9,391 bases of DNA, taken from the NCBI GenBank assembly GCA_004297865.1, contig SCSO01000148.1:1-9391 (forward strand), given 5' to 3'. Made by a program: the position numbers and the translations under genes. Numbering within the stretch: the stretch's first letter is position 1; every line of letters begins with the position of its first letter. Shown here piece by piece: positions 1 to 6,238 of this stretch. The stretch is from Legionella sp. GTDB lineage: Bacteria; Pseudomonadota; Gammaproteobacteria; Legionellales; Legionellaceae. The notes below the pieces were generated by a model. The model was not told the origin of the DNA. It saw only the letters and a program-made list of their open reading frames with translations, and did not search any database.

Positions 1-575
1 GGTTGTTGGGTGTGGTGTTAACCATGACTATGGTAGTGATCACCGCTTTAGTGATCATCCGCGAAACCGAGTTGGGGACTATGGAAACCTTGTTATCTAC
101 GCCTTTAAAACCCTTAGAGGTGATGACTGGAAAGATCATTCCCTTTGTCATTGTGGGCTTTATTCAAATTATATTATTGTTATTGATTGCGAAGTTAGTT
201 TTTTCCGTTCCGACTTTAGGAAGTATTACCTTATTATTAGTGCTTACTATTCCGTTCATTGCGGCTAATTTAGCGGTGGGAATTACTTTTTCCACTCTTG
301 CACATAATCAAACTCATGCCGTGCAAAGCGCCATGTTTTTCTTTTTACCCTCTATTTTACTGTCGGGATTTATGTTTCCCTTTCGCGGCATGCCGGAATG
401 GGCCCAATGGGTTGGGAGCGTGTTGCCTTTAAATCATTATTTGATTATTGTCCGGGGAATACTATTGAAGGGAAATGGGTTGGCGGAAGTCTGGTATCAA
501 GAAATACCAATTATATTATTTACTGTCGTCATTTTTTTTATAGGTTTTAAACGTTATCGTAAGACTTTGGATTAG
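1..575 (+). CDS. ABC-2 type transporter permease, C-terminal part (5' truncated by window)
   Basis: This is the C-terminal half of an integral membrane permease of an ABC exporter of the YhhJ/YbhR/YbhS type. About 190 residues are visible and the frame is open through the left edge, so the TTG at position 3 is an internal codon rather than a start. An amphipathic coupling segment, RETELGTMETLLSTPL (about residues 20-35 of the visible part), follows the first membrane helix and is typical of ABC2 permeases. Further hydrophobic helices lie at about 45-67, 74-98, 105-125 and 165-183. The segment PEWAQWVGSVLPLNHYLIIV before the last helix is a hallmark of this subfamily. The ATPase and the membrane-fusion partner are presumably encoded upstream, outside the window. 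The substrate cannot be deduced. The gene ends at TAG 573-575, seven bases before a large inverted repeat. Confidence 0.88.
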   Translation, partial: LLGVVLTMTMVVITALVIIRETELGTMETLLSTPLKPLEVMTGKIIPFVIVGFIQIILLLLIAKLVFSVPTLGSITLLLVLTIPFIAANLAVGITFSTLAHNQTHAVQSAMFFFLPSILLSGFMFPFRGMPEWAQWVGSVLPLNHYLIIVRGILLKGNGLAEVWYQEIPIILFTVVIFFIGFKRYRKTLD

Positions 576-581
576 AACTCT

Positions 582-657
582 TGTAGGTTGGGTCATTGAC
601 CCAACAATGGTTTCTTCATGTGTCAAGTCCATGTTGGGTCAAATGACCCAACCTACA
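582..657. repeat. BIME-like double palindrome between convergent genes
   Basis: Two 29-base arms (582-610 and 629-657) are inverted copies of each other except for one missing and one extra base. An 18-base spacer separates them. Each arm is also a palindrome in itself: 587-605 reads GTTGGGTCA-T-TGACCCAAC and 633-652 reads GTTGGGTCA-AA-TGACCCAAC. The outer ends read TGTAGG and CCTACA. The whole can fold either as two tandem hairpins or as one long stem. It fills the gap between the end of the permease gene (+) and the end of the adenosine deaminase gene (-), so a bidirectional terminator or mRNA-end-protecting role is plausible. There is no clear U-tract. The layout matches REP/BIME-type extragenic repeats. 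A degenerate relative lies at 4941-4970. Confidence 0.85.
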
Positions 658-670
658 TTAGATCAAAAGA

Positions 671-1648
671 TCAAATAATTTTCCCTAACAATTCTTTACG
701 CGTCTTATCATCAACAAAGGCAGCTTCTATAGCCATTTTCGTAATGGCATTCATAGTCGCATCGCTATACTCATAAGCCTCTTGCACCCGTTCATATTCC
801 AAAGCTAAACGAGTGCTCATAAAGGGGGGATCATCGGAGTTGATACTGACTTTAATCCCTGCCTCATAGAATTTAGGGAAAGGATGACTAGCCATGTCTT
901 TAAACAAACCAAGAAAAATATTAGAAGTAGGGCAGACTTCTAAAGCAATGCCTCTTTCTTTCACCATAGCCATGGTTTCTGGAGAGTAAATCGCATTGAC
1001 CCCATGACCAATACGTTTGATGGGTAAATAGTCCATCGCCTCGACCATACCACTTGCTGGAGCGAATTCACCCGCATGAACGGTGCATTCCAAACCTGCA
1101 TCGGCGGCAATTTCATAGGTTTTGGCAAAGAGTTTTGGAGGGTAGTTGCCTTCATCTCCACCTAAACCAAAACCGGTAACGCAAGCGAATTGATCTTTGT
1201 GGGTCTGGCGAGCCACTTTTTCAGCAGCCTCTACTCCATAATGGCGAACAGCAGTAGTAATAATGCGGCCAACCACGTCATGTTTATGCTTAGCGTCATC
1301 AATGGCTTGTTGGATGGCGATTAAATGCTCTGCCGAAGGAATCCCACTGGATTGTTCGGCGTGATCGGGGGAATACATCATTTCAATATAGATTGCGCCT
1401 TCGAGAGCGCTTGCCCGTAAGTAGTCGAAGGTTATGTCGTAGTAATCTTGCGGCACTTTAATGACAGCAGCCAGGGTATCATAGACCTTGAGAAAATCGA
1501 GAAAATCCTTGGATAAATAGCTTTGTCCATCAGTGGCAACTAGTCCTGGCGGCAAGCTAATTTGATTACGTTTGGCTATTTTGGCAGCCAATTCGGGTGT
1601 AATAGTCCCTTCCAAATGCACATGTAACTCAGCCTTTTTCAAACTCAT
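671..1648 (-). CDS. add: adenosine deaminase
   Basis: This is a cytosolic zinc metallohydrolase of the amidohydrolase superfamily that converts adenosine (or deoxyadenosine) to inosine in purine salvage. The 325-residue length is normal for the family. Visible active-site residues are the metal ligands H9 and H11 in ELHVHLEG, metal ligand H191 and catalytic E194 in HAGE, H215 in RIGHG, and D272/D273 in the SDDP motif. The GFGLGGDE loop (159-166) matches the substrate-contacting glycine loop. RIGHG, rather than RIDHG, favours adenosine over adenine deaminase, but NSDDP also occurs in adenine deaminases, so substrate preference is not certain. The ATG is preceded by AAAGGTG at a suitable distance. 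The gene stands alone, divergent from the small protein gene and convergent with the permease gene. Confidence 0.88.
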   Translation of the reverse strand: MSLKKAELHVHLEGTITPELAAKIAKRNQISLPPGLVATDGQSYLSKDFLDFLKVYDTLAAVIKVPQDYYDITFDYLRASALEGAIYIEMMYSPDHAEQSSGIPSAEHLIAIQQAIDDAKHKHDVVGRIITTAVRHYGVEAAEKVARQTHKDQFACVTGFGLGGDEGNYPPKLFAKTYEIAADAGLECTVHAGEFAPASGMVEAMDYLPIKRIGHGVNAIYSPETMAMVKERGIALEVCPTSNIFLGLFKDMASHPFPKFYEAGIKVSINSDDPPFMSTRLALEYERVQEAYEYSDATMNAITKMAIEAAFVDDKTRKELLGKII

Positions 1649-1742
1649 TTTTGGACACCTTTAATTTCGAGAGAGGTGCTAATGGTAACTTAGATGAAAA
1701 GACGATAAAATAGCCCTTTTGAATAAAGTATGTGGATTAATT

Positions 1743-1928
1743 ATGAGTAAGCACGACATTAATAAAGCCTATGTAAGTCCTATTGATAAATTCCTCTATC
1801 AATATGATGCCACTCATCCAAAGACTGAATCTCAGTTAAAAGAAATAGCTAAGCATGAGCGTATAGCTATTATGCGTGATGATAAGGATTATCAGATTGT
1901 TAAAGTGCAGATTTGGGAAGAGTTTTAG
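1743..1928 (+). CDS. small conserved protein, 61 aa, CBU_0585-like
   Basis: This encodes a 61-residue soluble, charged protein beginning MSKHDINKAYVSPIDKFLYQ and ending KVQIWEEF. It has no signal peptide, membrane segment or cysteine. I chose the ATG at 1743 over an in-frame TTG at 1719 because it has a GGA element six bases upstream and because relatives, as I recall them, begin MSKxDxNKxYVSxIDxFLxxFD. That pattern resembles a small Legionellales family of unknown function named after Coxiella CBU_0585; the match is from memory and unverified. The alternating charged segment TESQLKEIAKHERIAIMRDD suggests a short helical protein. It is a single-gene unit, divergent from add, and its stop lies five bases before a strong palindrome. 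No function can be assigned. Confidence 0.72.
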   Translation: MSKHDINKAYVSPIDKFLYQYDATHPKTESQLKEIAKHERIAIMRDDKDYQIVKVQIWEEF

Positions 1929-1933
1929 TCCTG

Positions 1934-1959
1934 GTCATACCCGCGAAGGCGGGTATGAC
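1934..1959. repeat. perfect palindrome, REP-like, possible bidirectional terminator
   Basis: Perfect 11-base arms GTCATACCCGC (1934-1944) and GCGGGTATGAC (1949-1959) flank a GAAG loop. The GC-rich stem capped by a GAAG tetraloop resembles the widespread proteobacterial extragenic repeat of the type TCATTCCCGCGAAGGCGGGAAT. It occupies most of the 39-base gap between the convergent small protein gene and the phosphate transporter gene. It could end or protect transcripts from both sides. No run of T follows on either strand, so classic intrinsic termination is uncertain. Confidence 0.85.
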
Positions 1960-1967
1960 AGTCAGTA

Positions 1968-3227
1968 TCAGCTCAACTCAAAAATCAAATGAATCAATTT
2001 ATAAGAAATAATCGTTAACAGTGAAGCTGCGGGTAGCGTCAGTACCCAAGACATGAAAATATTGCGAATCACGATAAGATTCAAAGCGCCAATACCTCTA
2101 GCCAAACCCACCCCTAATACAGCACCCACCAGCGTCTGCGTGGCAGATACTGGGATTCCCGTACTGGTAGCTACCACTACCGTCGTAGCAGCAGCAAGAG
2201 TGGCTGCGAACGCACGGCTGGGCGTTAAAGCAGTAATCCCACTACCTACTGTCTCAATTACTTTGCGTCCGTACATTAAGAAACCAGTAACCACACCAAA
2301 ACAGCCTAATAAGATAATCCACGCGGGGTAAGTGTTGGCATCAAAGACTTGGTTAGTACTCATCACTAAACTGTAAACAATAGACAAAGGACCTACTGCT
2401 AAAGCCACATCATTCGAGCCATGAGCAAAAGCCATTGCGCCAGCGGTCATCGCCATTAATACAGCGAAATATTTTTCTACTTGCACAAAACGTTCTCTAC
2501 GTTTGATTTTAGGGTTTTCGGGAATTCGTTTAATAATGAACATCCCCATGATGGTGATGATAATACTCGTACTCAAAGTCACTGCTAAATCTTGTTTGAA
2601 ATTCAGGTGAATATCAAAATGATTTAACCCTTTAAACACGGTGATGAAGGATAAGACGGAGCCTACTAAAAACAAATAAACGGGGATATACAATTTTGCT
2701 TTATTTAAAGGGTTACGTTTGATGAAAATGAGCTGTTGAATACTGATGAATAAAATATAAGCGGTGATACCAGAAATCATCGGAGAGGTAACCCAACCGA
2801 TGGCAATACGACTGACTTGATGCCAGTGAATAGCGTCGGTACCTAAGACTACCGTGCCAAAACCCACCATAGATCCGACTAAGGCATTGGTAATAGAAAC
2901 GGGAACGCCTAAGTAACTCGCCAAATTCATCCAAATGGTGCAGGCTAATAATACGCCTAACATACCTTGAATAAGGATGAGTGGTTCATTAGATAGTTGG
3001 CTGGTATTGATAATGCCATCGCGCATGGTTTCGGTTACCCCGGTACCACCTAAGAAAGCACCAGCAAACTCGAACACGATAGCAATCAGTATCGCTTGTT
3101 TGGCGCTGATAGCTTTAGAGCCCATAGTGGTGCTCATCACGTTAGCTAAGTCATTAGCTCCAACCCCCCAAGTCATTAAAAAACAAAGAACGAGGGCGAC
3201 TATTAGAAAAATCATTGAATAATCCAT
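1968..3227 (-). CDS. pit: PiT family inorganic phosphate transporter
   Basis: This is an inner-membrane low-affinity phosphate (metal-phosphate):cation symporter of the PiT family, 419 residues with about ten hydrophobic helices. The two family signatures are present: GANDLAN at residues 23-29 and HGSNDVA at 269-275. The internal duplication typical of PiT proteins is directly visible, with GVPVSITNALVGSMVGFG (107-124) matching GIPVSATQTLVGAVLGVG (357-374). A charged, hydrophilic central loop (about 231-251) separates the halves. It is the second gene of a two-gene operon with the DUF47 gene. The intergenic gap is eight bases, and the ribosome binding AGG overlaps the end of the upstream gene (AGGTAA). 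The substrate ion could also be sulfate, but the DUF47 partner favours phosphate. Confidence 0.92.
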   Translation of the reverse strand: MDYSMIFLIVALVLCFLMTWGVGANDLANVMSTTMGSKAISAKQAILIAIVFEFAGAFLGGTGVTETMRDGIINTSQLSNEPLILIQGMLGVLLACTIWMNLASYLGVPVSITNALVGSMVGFGTVVLGTDAIHWHQVSRIAIGWVTSPMISGITAYILFISIQQLIFIKRNPLNKAKLYIPVYLFLVGSVLSFITVFKGLNHFDIHLNFKQDLAVTLSTSIIITIMGMFIIKRIPENPKIKRRERFVQVEKYFAVLMAMTAGAMAFAHGSNDVALAVGPLSIVYSLVMSTNQVFDANTYPAWIILLGCFGVVTGFLMYGRKVIETVGSGITALTPSRAFAATLAAATTVVVATSTGIPVSATQTLVGAVLGVGLARGIGALNLIVIRNIFMSWVLTLPAASLLTIISYKLIHLIFELS

Positions 3228-3235
3228 GCGATTAA

Positions 3236-3907
3236 TTACCTAGCGATAAGAATTTGGAGGCGACCACCCACAGTTTGGGCATGGTCAGCTAATTCGCCAA
3301 TCCATTGGACTAATTTATAAAGGAACACAACTTCTATAGCAGGTAAATCCTTTTCCAGCTCGAAGATGCGATGCCGAATATCGGCAAGTTTATCATCACT
3401 GTCATGCTCAATTTCATCAAGAGTCATGATCATTTTTTCAACAATTTTAACTTCACTACCACGAAAGCCTGTTTCTAAAAGTTCATCTAATTCATTGATG
3501 GCTTTGCAGGCTTGCTTGGACGCGTCCAAACAACGATCTAATAAAGCCATAAATTGAGACTCTATTGATTTAGGAATAGTCATCTGACGACTGACGATTA
3601 AACCTGCAATGTCTTCGGCTTTATTAGGAATTTTATCTTGAGCACTCAGTAGCTCAAGAACATCGGTTCGTGCGATAGGCAAAAACAAACCGGTGGGTAA
3701 ATGCAAACGTAAATCTCGTTTGATGTTATCAGCTTTCTTTTCAAGAGAGATGATTTTTTCTTGGATCTCTTTGGCAGTCTTCCAATCCTTTTGTAGCACT
3801 GCTTCAAAAAATGGGGACAATTGTTGTGCACATTGATACGATTTTCGCATATGCTGCTCTATCGGTTTAATGGGCGAAGGTCCGAACATATCGAATATGC
3901 TACTCAT
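3236..3907 (-). CDS. DUF47 / TIGR00153 family PhoU-like protein, Pit accessory
   Basis: This 223-residue, largely helical cytoplasmic protein of the PhoU-like DUF47 family (TIGR00153) is commonly encoded next to pit genes and thought to modulate phosphate transport. The family start MSSIFDMFGPSPIKPIEQHM is recognisable. The paired acidic motifs expected of PhoU-like metal-binding helices are present: EKKAD (55-59) with nearby D60, QDKIPNKAED (90-99), DEIEHDSD (154-161) and GELADH (204-209). It has no membrane segment. The ATG at 3905-3907 is preceded by a purine-rich AAAAGAGAG. An extended -10 element lies about 30 bases upstream, giving a short leader. It is the first gene of the operon, with pit following after eight bases. 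The exact mechanism is not settled for this family. Confidence 0.9.
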   Translation of the reverse strand: MSSIFDMFGPSPIKPIEQHMRKSYQCAQQLSPFFEAVLQKDWKTAKEIQEKIISLEKKADNIKRDLRLHLPTGLFLPIARTDVLELLSAQDKIPNKAEDIAGLIVSRQMTIPKSIESQFMALLDRCLDASKQACKAINELDELLETGFRGSEVKIVEKMIMTLDEIEHDSDDKLADIRHRIFELEKDLPAIEVVFLYKLVQWIGELADHAQTVGGRLQILIAR

Positions 3908-3936
3908 TTCTACTCTCTTTTAAGCAAGATTTTTCG

Positions 3937-3945
3937 ATTATACCA
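3937..3945 (-). promoter_or_regulatory. extended -10 promoter of the DUF47-pit operon
   Basis: Read on the minus strand this is TGGTATAAT, a full consensus -10 hexamer with the extended TGn motif. It would start transcription near 3930, about 22 bases before the DUF47 start codon. No good -35 hexamer is visible at the usual spacing, which is tolerable for extended -10 promoters. It lies back to back with the promoter proposed at 3984-3992. Confidence 0.6.
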
Positions 3946-3983
3946 AACTTTTCATGGAACAAAACCACCGAAATGATTATTGA

Positions 3984-3992
3984 TGCTACAAT
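3984..3992 (+). promoter_or_regulatory. extended -10 promoter of the secretin-like gene
   Basis: TGCTACAAT is an extended -10 element with five of six bases matching TATAAT. Transcription would start near 3999, giving a leader of about 44 bases before the start codon at 4043. This position argues against the more upstream in-frame starts at 3980 and 3983. No convincing -35 hexamer is seen. Confidence 0.45.
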
Positions 3993-4042
3993 TAGACACA
4001 GGATTTGTTAAATTTGGGCGTCTAATGAAAAGGAGTTCCAAG

Positions 4043-4831
4043 ATGACTAAGGCCTGGCTATTGGGTTTCATATTGCTCAGCAGCAATGTTTTTGCACAAG
4101 AAGGCAATATTTCTAAGGTAATTAATTTAAATTATGTCTCTGCTGATAAGGTCATTCAATTGGTGCAACCTTTGTTGCAGCCAGGAGAAAAGGTGAGTGG
4201 TAACGGCCAGACCTTAGTGGTGAATGTGAGTCCACAAACCTTAACGCAAATCCGTACCGTACTCAATCAATTGGATGTAGCCCCCATCACTTTCAATGTG
4301 TCTATTTATCAAGGGGATCCAAATTGGTTAAGCGCACAGAATAATAATACCGTGAGTTATAGTACTCAGCCTCAATATGAGGTGCAACGCACCCAATCAG
4401 TTAAAGTAATGAGTGGCGAATCTGCATTTGTATCCACGGACCAACAAGTGCCCATAGTGAGCTCTGTAGGGGTGGGATTCTTTACGGGAATTTCTTATCA
4501 ACAACACAATATTAAAAATGGCCTTTTGGTGAAGCCCGTATTGCAAGGTTCGCAAGTGAAATTAACCATACGTAGAGCGCGCGATCAACAGGATCCTTCC
4601 AGCAGCCAAGTCTTTGATAATCAGAATATTGATACAACCGTAATGGCCCCTTTAAATAAGTGGGTTTCTTTAGGTAGTGCGGAAGGGGCACCAAATTCTG
4701 ATCCAACGGCTACCTCTTATACAACGGGTCGTCCGTTTTCGCAAAATTCTACCTTGTATATCAAAGTATCAGTGGTCAGTGCGAATCCTGTAGGGGCTAA
4801 TACTAATAGTAATGATGTAACTGAATGGTAG
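4043..4831 (+). CDS. exported protein with secretin N-type domain, short secretin-like
   Basis: This is a 262-residue protein exported to the periplasm or outer membrane. The ATG at 4043 is chosen because AAAAGGAG (4028-4035) lies seven bases upstream and because it begins directly with a signal peptide, MTKAWLLGFILLSSNVFA, with likely cleavage before Q19. There is no lipobox cysteine. Residues about 25-80 (KVINLNYVSADKVIQLVQPL, then LVVNVSPQTLTQIRTVLNQL) match the Secretin_N/NolW fold. Residues about 115-210 (QVPIVSS, GLLVKPVLQGSQVKLTIRRA, then WVSLGS) resemble the start of a secretin homology domain. The whole is far shorter than a pore-forming GspD or PilQ, and no pilus or type II secretion genes adjoin it. 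Longer in-frame starts at 3980, 3983 and 4025 seem unlikely. The function is unknown; it may be a NolW-like accessory of an envelope assembly system. Confidence 0.72.
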   Translation: MTKAWLLGFILLSSNVFAQEGNISKVINLNYVSADKVIQLVQPLLQPGEKVSGNGQTLVVNVSPQTLTQIRTVLNQLDVAPITFNVSIYQGDPNWLSAQNNNTVSYSTQPQYEVQRTQSVKVMSGESAFVSTDQQVPIVSSVGVGFFTGISYQQHNIKNGLLVKPVLQGSQVKLTIRRARDQQDPSSSQVFDNQNIDTTVMAPLNKWVSLGSAEGAPNSDPTATSYTTGRPFSQNSTLYIKVSVVSANPVGANTNSNDVTEW

Positions 4832-4885
4832 ATTGTGTTGCAACTTCTTTAATCAAAGACGGGCATGCAAAAGGGCAAGTTTACG

Positions 4886-4923
4886 AAGATCCTTATGTTG
4901 GTTGAGAACCAACATAAGGTCTT
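4886..4923. repeat. long hairpin palindrome between convergent genes
   Basis: Perfect 13-base arms CCTTATGTTGGTT (4891-4903) and AACCAACATAAGG (4907-4919) flank a GAG loop. The stem can be prolonged by AAGA/TCTT across a bulge. It lies downstream of the secretin-like gene (+) and of the coiled-coil gene (-). The core GTTGGTTGAGAACCAAC is reminiscent of the GTTGGGTCA palindromes at 582-657 and may be a divergent relative. It may act as a terminator for both genes, although only a short TCTTT follows on the plus strand. Confidence 0.8.
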
Positions 4924-4940
4924 TAGCGAAGAGGAAATGG

Positions 4941-4970
4941 TAAAGTTGGGTCATCATCCAACCTACAATT
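4941..4970. repeat. degenerate copy of the GTTGGGTCA/CCTACA repeat
   Basis: AAGTTGGGTCATCATCCAAC followed by CTACAATT aligns with the right arm of the double palindrome at 629-657, with a two-base contraction in the second half of the internal palindrome. GTTGG (4945-4949) and CCAAC (4958-4962) still pair. On the minus strand the repeat starts TTGTAGG, and its TAG is the stop codon of the coiled-coil gene. It sits about 20 bases from the hairpin at 4886-4923, so this gap holds two palindromic units. Confidence 0.65.
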
Positions 4971-6093
4971 GCATTTGCTCTAGAAGTAGGCCTAACTCAG
5001 ATTCAGGTTGGATTTCATCACTCTGGTTTATTTCAGCAAGACCATCCCTAATTATCTTTTCAAAATGCTCATCAGCAGTTGACAGCAGCATTGTTGAGCT
5101 AATGCCATAATAACTAGCGACCACCATACTAACTACGGCAGCAGCTGCAGAAGATAAAGCAATGTAAAACATAGCTAGGAAGGATAAGTTGTAGACTTCT
5201 ATACCACCCAAAAACCCCGCACACACCAAGGCTAGTGCGACTGAAGCTAAGCCTTTGCCAGCTTCAGGGTTAATATCTCGGGTAGAATTTGCCATTATTC
5301 CAAAACCAATCAACGCGATAAGTCCAAGTGGGGCTAAAGTAACTAGCGCTCCGATAACAATTGCTATAATGACTGGTGCAAAATAACAAAGGAGACTTAT
5401 AACAGCTAAACTGATCGTTATGCCTAAACATAGTTGGAATTTCCATACATGGTCGGCATATTGGATGTCTTGTGCGATGGCTTGATTATATAAATTAGTC
5501 ATTAATTTTTGCGCTTCTAGCAGATTGTTAATCAGTAGTTGATAGCGATTAATTTCATCAGCGTTTAATTCTGCATATTCTTTACGTTCAAGAGTTAAAG
5601 AAGCGATTTTTTCTTCCTCAATCGCTATTTGCTGGTTAATCATGTCTAATTCTTTCTGCTGCAGATTGAGGTTCGCCTCTTCTACAGCGAGCTTTTTTTC
5701 GGAATGGTTCAATGTTGCTTTAATATTAGCGATAACAACCTGCAATGAGTCTATAGTCTGAAGTGTCTTTTTTTTCTGAGTTTCCAGAGTGGCTAATTTC
5801 GTCTTATGTTTCAGCAGGAGGCCATCGAAATCGGATAATTTATGTTCAATTTTATTGTTATTAACAATAATTTCAGTGACTTGAGTAGAAGTTAAAAGAT
5901 TATTTTGTGGGTGCATTAAATTCAAGAGATTGATAATTAATTCGTTTTCTTCCAATTTTTGCCATTTATTGAATTCGTGCGTGCCAATATCACGTTTGAA
6001 CTCAAACTGCACGGGCGTTACTTCATTGGATTCAAAAAAACCAATAGGATTGCGATTTCTAATCTTTTTAGCCAATTCAAGAATCTGCGTCAT
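4963..6093 (-). CDS. coiled-coil protein with C-terminal membrane segments, unknown function
   Basis: I do not recognise a family for this 376-residue protein. Residues 1-70 are polar and mixed. Residues about 74-175 form a long heptad-like, charged coiled coil (for example KLATLETQKKKTLQTIDSLQ). Residues about 219-330 hold three to five hydrophobic segments (about 219-240, 241-268, 281-299, 304-330). The tail is hydrophilic and acidic, ending ESELGLLLEQMQL. There is no N-terminal signal peptide. The ATG is preceded by a strong AGGAG six bases upstream (6101-6105 on the minus strand), so it is probably well translated. It is a single-gene unit, divergent from algH and convergent with the secretin-like gene. 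The layout of coiled coil, membrane hairpins and glutamate-rich C-terminus resembles Dot/Icm substrates, but that is inference. It could equally be an ordinary inner-membrane protein. Confidence 0.75.
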   Translation of the reverse strand: MTQILELAKKIRNRNPIGFFESNEVTPVQFEFKRDIGTHEFNKWQKLEENELIINLLNLMHPQNNLLTSTQVTEIIVNNNKIEHKLSDFDGLLLKHKTKLATLETQKKKTLQTIDSLQVVIANIKATLNHSEKKLAVEEANLNLQQKELDMINQQIAIEEEKIASLTLERKEYAELNADEINRYQLLINNLLEAQKLMTNLYNQAIAQDIQYADHVWKFQLCLGITISLAVISLLCYFAPVIIAIVIGALVTLAPLGLIALIGFGIMANSTRDINPEAGKGLASVALALVCAGFLGGIEVYNLSFLAMFYIALSSAAAAVVSMVVASYYGISSTMLLSTADEHFEKIIRDGLAEINQSDEIQPESELGLLLEQMQL

Positions 6094-6177
6094 CTATATC
6101 TCCTGGGTATACCATGTGTTGTTAAGCTCAGGTATTTTACAATTTATTTATTAAGAGAGCATTAAATGACCAAGTTT

Positions 6178-6207
6178 TTCAAAATTAAAGCCATTTTAGT
6201 GTATAAT
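6178..6207 (+). promoter_or_regulatory. promoter of the algH-ruvX-pyrB operon
   Basis: A perfect -10 hexamer TATAAT (6202-6207) is preceded by TTCAAA (6178-6183), a four-of-six match to the -35 consensus, with an 18-base spacer. Transcription would begin near 6214, leaving about 25 bases before the algH start codon. The leader carries the AGGGGA ribosome binding site at 6228-6233. There is no room for a pyrimidine-sensing leader peptide or attenuator. Confidence 0.6.
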
Positions 6208-6238
6208 TAGGGTAAGAGAAGATATTTAGGGGATATCT

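Noticed and set aside
661..675. Direct repeat GATCAAAAGATCAAA
   Set aside because: It is only a short, simple tandem at the end of add, with no evidence of function or mobility.
1683..1711. TAAAAT (1706-1711) with TGGTAA as a promoter for the small protein
   Set aside because: The -10 is acceptable but the -35 matches in only three positions and there is no extended motif, so the assignment is too weak to list.
1719..1742. TTG 1719 as start of the small protein
   Set aside because: Eight extra residues (MNKVCGLI) have no ribosome binding site and do not resemble the expected family start.
2053..2331. Open frame of 92 codons on the plus strand
   Set aside because: It lies entirely antisense within the well-supported phosphate transporter gene and has low-complexity Ala/Val/Thr composition typical of a shadow frame.
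3980..4042. In-frame extension of the secretin-like gene by 21 codons from TTG 3980
   Set aside because: The extension hides the signal peptide, lacks a ribosome binding site, and begins upstream of the likely transcription start. AAAAGGAG before ATG 4043 fits far better.
4846..4859. Short hairpin TCTTT-AATC-AAAGA after the secretin-like gene
   Set aside because: A five-base AT-rich stem without a T-run is expected by chance in AT-rich DNA. The neighbouring hairpin at 4886-4923 is the better candidate.
4865..5110. Open frame of 81 codons on the plus strand covering the hairpin at 4886-4923
   Set aside because: It reads through a long palindrome and then antisense through the coiled-coil gene. 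No ribosome binding site or recognisable protein was seen.
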